Shown here: piece by piece, positions 17,033 to 21,270 of the stretch
Numbering within the stretch: the stretch's first letter is position 1
How the letters are laid out: each line of letters starts with the position of its first letter
NCBI GenBank assembly: GCA_027604185.1
Contig: JADGKB010000174.1
Span: forward strand, 1-21,270
DNA length: 21,270 nt
DNA from: Boothiomyces macroporosus
Taxonomy: Eukaryota; Chytridiomycota; Chytridiomycetes; Rhizophydiales; Terramycetaceae
Direction: 5' to 3'
Notes under the pieces: generated by a model
Told to the model about the DNA's origin: nothing
The model's input: the letters and a program-made list of their open reading frames with translations, nothing else
The model's database searches: none
Program-made: the position numbers and the translations under genes

Positions 17033-18137
17033 CAGGGTCTGCAATAAATTATTGATTGGTCAATAATTGCAATATTTATTAACCAGTAATTGGTTGGTGC
17101 GGTATACCAATATCAATTATTGAGTGGATCCTACTTTCAATTATCCATTCCAAATTCCAATAAAATTCCTACCAATTAGTCTTGGAAATCATTTTTTGAA
17201 AGAAAAAGTTTTCTAAATGCACATTAATCAAGATGTTTGTACTTCAAGAAATCAATGAAAGATGATTATTGGGATTGCAAATTTTGTAGTGTTGATGGAC
17301 AGTGTTCGAAATCTTTAAAAAAAAGAAAGGAACAGGTTGGTCTAATCTATTTCACCGTATTCAGACTTGCACCAGGACTACCGGAATATTCTTAAGGATA
17401 AAGTTGATCCAATGTATATTGTACCTGCGAAAGTAAAAAGCATTTATTCCTGGATGGAGTTGATTGTCGTAAAGAACTGGCCTGTATCTACTGTTGATGA
17501 TGATCTCATCCGGAAGGCAATTTCCTATGACTCTATCTCTTCCAACACATTGAAAAGTACATGAACCTGTTGAGTTATTTGATGCATTAGTATCAAAGTA
17601 TCCTGAAACTGAGACTTATCTTGCTACTGGTGCACGCATTGTACACTCTCCTGATTTTGAATCAGGTGTGTGTAAAATATTACAAGGAAACGAAGATTTG
17701 AACGCGGATGAAGCTGCAGCACTCTGCTTGTTTGAATCTCCGCCGGTTGATAGTGGGGATGAAAGGGAAATTTCATTTGTTGATCAAGTTTTGAAAAAGG
17801 AACGGATAATGAAGTACCAAGATCTGTCTTTCATTCCACCAACATCAAATCATGTGGAAAGATTTTTTAGTGCATCTAAATTGGTGATGACTGACTTACG
17901 GAAAAGTACACTTCCTACAAACTTGGAAAAAATAATGTTTTTAAAGTGCAATCGAGAATGGTGGGATGTCAAACTTCTAGCTTCAGTTCTTAATGAACAA
18001 AACAATCAATAAAAGCATTGGAATCCAATAATTGATTGGATTGATTTTCCAATGTCAATTAATCATTGAACGTAAGCTTCAATACCAATTATAGATTGAC
18101 TGCTACCAGTGTCACTGCATATATTATTGCAGGCCTG
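17033..18137 (+). mobile_element. hAT-family DNA transposon relic, internally deleted
   Basis: The left end reads CAGGGTCTGCAATAA (17033-17047). The right end, read on the opposite strand from 18137, is CAGGCCTGCAATAA. These are imperfect terminal inverted repeats with the CAGG start typical of hAT elements. AATTGATTGG/CAATAATTG-type repeats crowd both subterminal regions (17047-17120 and 18025-18100), as expected for transposase binding sites. The interior encodes the two ends of a BED/hAT transposase. The flanking 8-mers (GAACCAAG and TCAGAGGA) do not match, so there is no visible target-site duplication; the element is old or rearranged. Confidence 0.75.
17255..18012 (+). pseudogene. hAT transposase pseudogene (BED finger and C-terminal dimerisation domain)
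   Basis: From the ATG at 17255 the frame gives DDYWDCKFCSVDGQCSK, the first Cys pair of a BED zinc finger. After a run of eight A's the reading frame slips: GTGWSNLFHRIQTC and then HQDYRNILKDKVDPMY lie in other frames. A segment with NWPVSTVDDDLIRKAIS, typical of hAT N-terminal regions, follows to a stop at 17564. From about 17563 another frame (HEPVELFDALVSKYPETETY) opens and runs to 18012, carrying the hAT dimerisation signature SNHVERFFSASKLV ... FLKCNREWWD. The RNase H-like catalytic core is missing entirely, so it cannot encode active transposase. Frameshifts and a large internal deletion mark it as dead or, at most, a non-autonomous element. Confidence 0.8.
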
Positions 18138-18338
18138 TCAGAGGATTGTTTGATGTACAGCTGACAATGTTTCCACACTAATGAAGCAGAATTATCTACT
18201 TGATGGTCTTATGATATAATTTGTCTATCTTTAAACTTCATATTAATTATAGGTAAATAATATAAAATATTATATTAGGATGATTACTCTTTGGTGTAGT
18301 ATATTTTGGAGAGAATATTGTTGAATATTTCACTGTTT

Positions 18339-19673
18339 TTAGGAATTAGAACTAGTTGCAACAATATTGCTTTCATTTACATCCCCAAAATTTGGTTTCT
18401 TTGCTGCCAATCTCATTATAGCAAAGGCGAAAATAAAACAACCAATAAATGTCCCTAAAATGAAAACTCCGATAAATTCAAAGTTTTCACCAGCATTTGC
18501 GATGAAATCCCAGAAAGGACCATCAGGGTTATACTGTGATTGAACGATCCCAAGTAGTTCCACCAAAGCAATCCCAAAGGCAAATATTACAGACAGAGTT
18601 GTAATAAAAAGATTGAATATCAACTTTTGAAATGGAGACACCAAATCCCATCCGTAGATCTTCAACATTAACACCGCGTCAATACTATCAACTATTGTCA
18701 TTCCGCAGGTGAATAGAAATGACAAGAACAAGACAATCCAAGAGCCTCCACTGGAAGCATTTATGACTACGATAGATATTAAAGCTATTTCAGTTGCAGT
18801 ATCAAATCCCAATCCAAACAAAAAGCCGATAATATACATCTTCCAAGGTTTATCCACAAGCCTAAATAGTTTTATGCCAAATAACCTGGAAAATATTCCT
18901 CCTTGCGTTTCCAACTCGTTCAAATCTTCATCTAGCTTGTTCCTCTTATAGTTTTTGATGGTTACCAGTAAATAATAGACAGAGACACTGTTAATAATTC
19001 CAATCAACAACAAAAATGAGGCGCTAAATGAGGACCCAATTAAACCACTGACCTGATTGTAATTCTGTACAAACACTGTATTAGCAACAACTGCAACCAC
19101 AATCGTTCCAAAAATTACGATTGTTGAATGTCCCAGAGAGAAGAATAATCCAAGAGTGACCGGAGTTTCTCCATTCAAAATAAATCTTCTTGTAGTGTTG
19201 TCAATAGCAGCTATATGGTCCGCATCCAAAGCGTGTCTTAATCCCAATGTATAAGCTATCAAAAGTAAAGGAATAGATGAACGGGAGTAGGCAGAATAAA
19301 ATCCAACAGATGCTACCCAAATGACCATATTTGCACATATCAAACTAACAAAGAGAAATGCTATCCTTTTGTTAATCTGACTATCTTCTTTAATGAGATA
19401 AGGAGTCTTCTCGTCTTCTGAAAAGTTCAGCGATTCCAGGCTATCAGAAACCTTGATTTCTGTGCCATCTGGTTTGTAGATTTTAAGTAAAGAGTATTTT
19501 CCAATTGAAAGAATTGAATTGCTCCTCAACAAACTATTGATGTCATTGACATCCATCAACACAGATTTGAATTGGTCCAAAAACCCTTTCAGAAGTTCTT
19601 TTTTCCACCCAAATAGATTGCATTTCTGAAAAAAATGTGCACAAGCACTTTTGTTATCCCAAAAAAATTTCAC
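18339..19673 (-). CDS. NiCoT-family nickel/cobalt transporter (HoxN/NixA type)
   Basis: A 444-aa membrane protein importing Ni2+ or Co2+. The family signature GLRHALDADHIAAIDNTTRR (HxxxxDH at residues 147-153) in an early helix is the metal-selectivity motif. FFSLGHSTIVIFGT (from about 177) and FGLGFDTATEIALIS (third signature) are also present, followed by the last helices to residue ~430. About 8 hydrophobic segments fit the family. In fungi such transporters usually supply urease; that role is inferred. The N-terminus is odd: about 100 residues (MKFFWDNKSACAHFF ... SLNFSEDEKTPYLIKED) precede the first helix, longer than typical. Translation could instead begin at Met40 (MDVNDINSLL). No introns. 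It is preceded on the same strand by a DinB relic, so its promoter may lie in that relic. Confidence 0.88.
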   Translation of the reverse strand: MKFFWDNKSACAHFFQKCNLFGWKKELLKGFLDQFKSVLMDVNDINSLLRSNSILSIGKYSLLKIYKPDGTEIKVSDSLESLNFSEDEKTPYLIKEDSQINKRIAFLFVSLICANMVIWVASVGFYSAYSRSSIPLLLIAYTLGLRHALDADHIAAIDNTTRRFILNGETPVTLGLFFSLGHSTIVIFGTIVVAVVANTVFVQNYNQVSGLIGSSFSASFLLLIGIINSVSVYYLLVTIKNYKRNKLDEDLNELETQGGIFSRLFGIKLFRLVDKPWKMYIIGFLFGLGFDTATEIALISIVVINASSGGSWIVLFLSFLFTCGMTIVDSIDAVLMLKIYGWDLVSPFQKLIFNLFITTLSVIFAFGIALVELLGIVQSQYNPDGPFWDFIANAGENFEFIGVFILGTFIGCFIFAFAIMRLAAKKPNFGDVNESNIVATSSNS

Positions 19674-19724
19674 ATGCGATTATCAATACAGATTCAACAC
19701 AAAATATTCTGCGACACTTGGATT

Positions 19725-20008
19725 TATTTACCTTTTAAGGAATACTGTTTTCAAAGAAGGGAAATCATTGTCCTTGTGAATATCCATCCGCCTTTTGCCA
19801 ATATTGATTGTTCGACAGGTTGCCCTTATAGACGGAAACTCCAGTTGATATCTGCCAAATGTAAATGATTTAAAGTTCCATGAATTGATCTAAAGCATAA
19901 CTGCGCATTTGAATGATAAAGGTCGTCATCCAATGCTTCTAGATCAGCAAATAGTTTCTTGTACGCCCACAGATGATACCTGGCATATTTCTGTATAGAT
20001 TGGTTCAT
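19725..20008 (-). pseudogene. DinB-family protein relic, frameshifted and truncated
   Basis: From the ATG at 20008: MNQSIQKYARYHLWAYKKLF, then a linker and SIHGTLNHLHLADINWSFRL, the DinB N-terminus with the two metal-ligand His contexts (GTLNHLHLAD). The frame then ends at TAA. The next frame continues plausibly as YKGNLSNNQYWQKADG, and a third as MDIHKDNDFPSLKTVFLKR, resembling the LYxDFxxLxxxR segment of DinB proteins, before stopping near 19727. Intact DinB proteins are about 150-170 aa with a third His near the C-terminus; here that part is absent because the NiCoT gene begins. No canonical introns in the correct phase rescue it. DinB proteins are mainly bacterial, so transfer followed by decay is possible. 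The family call is good; pseudogene status is likely. Confidence 0.6.
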
Positions 20009-20069
20009 TTCCTCCTGAAGGATAGATTCAAAATTTGAAAGTCGAGTGACAAAATAATTTCAGCAAAAA

Positions 20070-20423
20070 ATGCCTGTTTATTTTGAGATTGCTGGACTAA
20101 ATGAAATGAGCTATGGAAGAATTTGCAATGAACACAGTCAAGGGTGCGGAAACATTGTTGCAAAAGGCACTTTATTGGTTTTACAGCCTACGGTCATCGA
20201 AACAGATACAGGACCAGAGTACGCCATTGCTGCTATTTTTGCGGATGGAAATATAAGGACTTGCACAGTAGGATACATTGCCCAGGAATATCTTTTTTTT
20301 AGAAAGAGATATGAAGATAAATATGCTCAAGTTGTGGAATTGCTGCAGTATTCGAGAAATAGTGAACATCAAAAGAGGTCGAAGAACAGCCATGGGATAG
20401 CCAAGTGCGTTTTATTGGAATAA
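20070..20423 (+). CDS. Small unknown protein with conserved-looking domain
   Basis: A 117-aa protein starting MPVYFEIAGLNEMSYGRICN, with an A-rich start context (GCAAAAAATGCC). A Cys-bearing segment CNEHSQGCGNIVAKGTLLVL is followed by beta-strand-like stretches (YAIAAIFADGNIRTCTVGYI), an aromatic/basic segment (QEYLFFRKRYEDKYAQVVEL) and a polar tail ending GIAKCVLLE. Composition and frame length argue for a real gene, but I cannot name the family. It is divergent from the DinB relic with only 61 bp between the starts, so a former bidirectional promoter is likely. No signal peptide or membrane segment. Confidence 0.6.
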   Translation: MPVYFEIAGLNEMSYGRICNEHSQGCGNIVAKGTLLVLQPTVIETDTGPEYAIAAIFADGNIRTCTVGYIAQEYLFFRKRYEDKYAQVVELLQYSRNSEHQKRSKNSHGIAKCVLLE

Positions 20424-21270
20424 ATCTAGATTAACTCTTTGAAGGTTCTGGATATATCGCATGGAAACATGCTGGATTTTGCACGAATACGAGCTGAAAG
20501 CATGCGCTATCCTCGTTTGAAGGTAATAAAACTATCCAACTGGTAATACCACTCTTTAACACTGTCTGATTGAATATTTTGTTTGGATATTAAATCAAGT
20601 TTCTGACAAGTCTCCTATACTTATTCAACTGTTAAATAATGAGCCAATACTATGTCTTTATCAAGCATCTAATCCCACTACTTTTGGATCATTTTGGTCA
20701 TTCGAAGAGAGACAATAATCATTTAGAACACACAGTTGCCAGTGTCCCAGTTATATTTAATGTCAATTTAGAGTCATTGATCCATTAACCCTAACGTAGA
20801 ATTATGAAGAACGATTGCAGGCATTGATTGATATAGCTCAGAAGAGTGTGATTTCGTAGTAGTTTTGTACAAACTAGGTTATCTTAGCAACAGTTTATGA
20901 GGGCACAGAAAGTAAATGTTCCAGACTACTGCCTAGGAGCATCAGGGAAGGTTTTGGAGAAAAGTATTGAAAACTAAACAAATTGGGTTACCTAAATACC
21001 ATGAGGTGTAGGTTCAGCAAATTGAAGATGAAAATATAAGAAATCAGGCATAATATTGCTCAGCAGTTACTTTGACGTTCAAAACATTTTCTTTTATAGG
21101 TAACACAGAAATTGCTTACCTCACAAGTATTTTAATACCACAAACCTGTGGTTAGATTGATCATTCTTTAATGAGCGAGGTTTCTTTGACGCCAACTTTA
21201 GGTGTCCAAAGCTTGACATTAACTACTTCTTGATTCTCGTAATCATACTTCTAAACACTCTAATGGGTGC
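20424..21270. other. AT-rich terminal region without a supported gene
   Basis: Contains only short frames. A stretch at 20470-20525 (MLDFARIRAESMRYPRLK, followed by GTAATA) could be a first exon, and a 49-codon ATG frame starts near 20639, but neither shows a domain. No repeat, RNA gene or element seen. Confidence 0.3.

Noticed and set aside
17025..18145. 8-bp target-site duplication for the hAT element
   Set aside because: The flanking 8-mers GAACCAAG and TCAGAGGA do not match, so no duplication is claimed.
19785..19850. A 15-nt GT...AG segment (GTTTCCGTCTATAAG) that could be a mini-intron in the DinB relic
   Set aside because: Removing it destroys the conserved WSFRL segment and does not give a DinB-like continuation, so frameshift decay is a better reading.
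20639..20788. A 49-codon plus-strand ATG frame near the right end
   Set aside because: No recognisable domain, AT-rich composition and short length; consistent with chance.

Overview
This is nuclear DNA from a eukaryote, most likely a fungus and plausibly a zoosporic (chytrid-like) one. That placement is inferred from the gene mix rather than from a marker gene: a secreted signal-peptide protein with a Pro/Thr linker and a CAHDxC-type cysteine domain, a MHYT-domain membrane sensor, a NiCoT nickel/cobalt transporter, a universal stress protein, type II membrane glycosyltransferases and a hAT transposon relic. There are no operons or Shine-Dalgarno sites. Genes are tightly packed, with TATA boxes 30-42 bp from start codons and AATAAA signals at or overlapping stop codons.

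Left flank (1-6775, AT-rich): a universal stress protein gene with a one-base frameshift (minus), an ArsB/CitM-type ion transporter (minus), a doubtful small ORF (minus), a secreted protein with a HELxE motif (plus) and a MHYT-domain membrane protein (plus). All are effectively intronless.

Centre (6776-17017): an exact head-to-tail tandem duplication of a 5,121-bp unit, 6776-11896 and 11897-17017, with no bases between the copies and no difference found between them. Most of each unit is visibly GC-richer than its surroundings. It carries three co-directional glycosyltransferase genes on the minus strand: a GT-D (DUF1792-like) enzyme, a GT-A/GT2-like enzyme and a PLOD/procollagen-type glycosyltransferase. 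Each has an N-terminal signal anchor, so together they look like a Golgi or ER glycan-assembly cassette. All three are interrupted near the 5' end by apparent spliceosomal introns of only 20-21 nt, with GT, an internal CTAA and AG. The GT2-like and PLOD-like genes share the same architecture: a 28-nt first exon followed by a phase-1 mini-intron. An orphan ORF, probably a gene fragment, lies between the GT-D and GT2-like genes.

Right flank (17018-21270, AT-rich): an internally deleted hAT transposon with recognisable terminal inverted repeats begins 16 bp after the duplication ends. It is followed by a NiCoT transporter (minus), a truncated and frameshifted DinB-family relic (minus), a divergently transcribed small unknown protein (plus), and a terminal stretch with no supportable gene.
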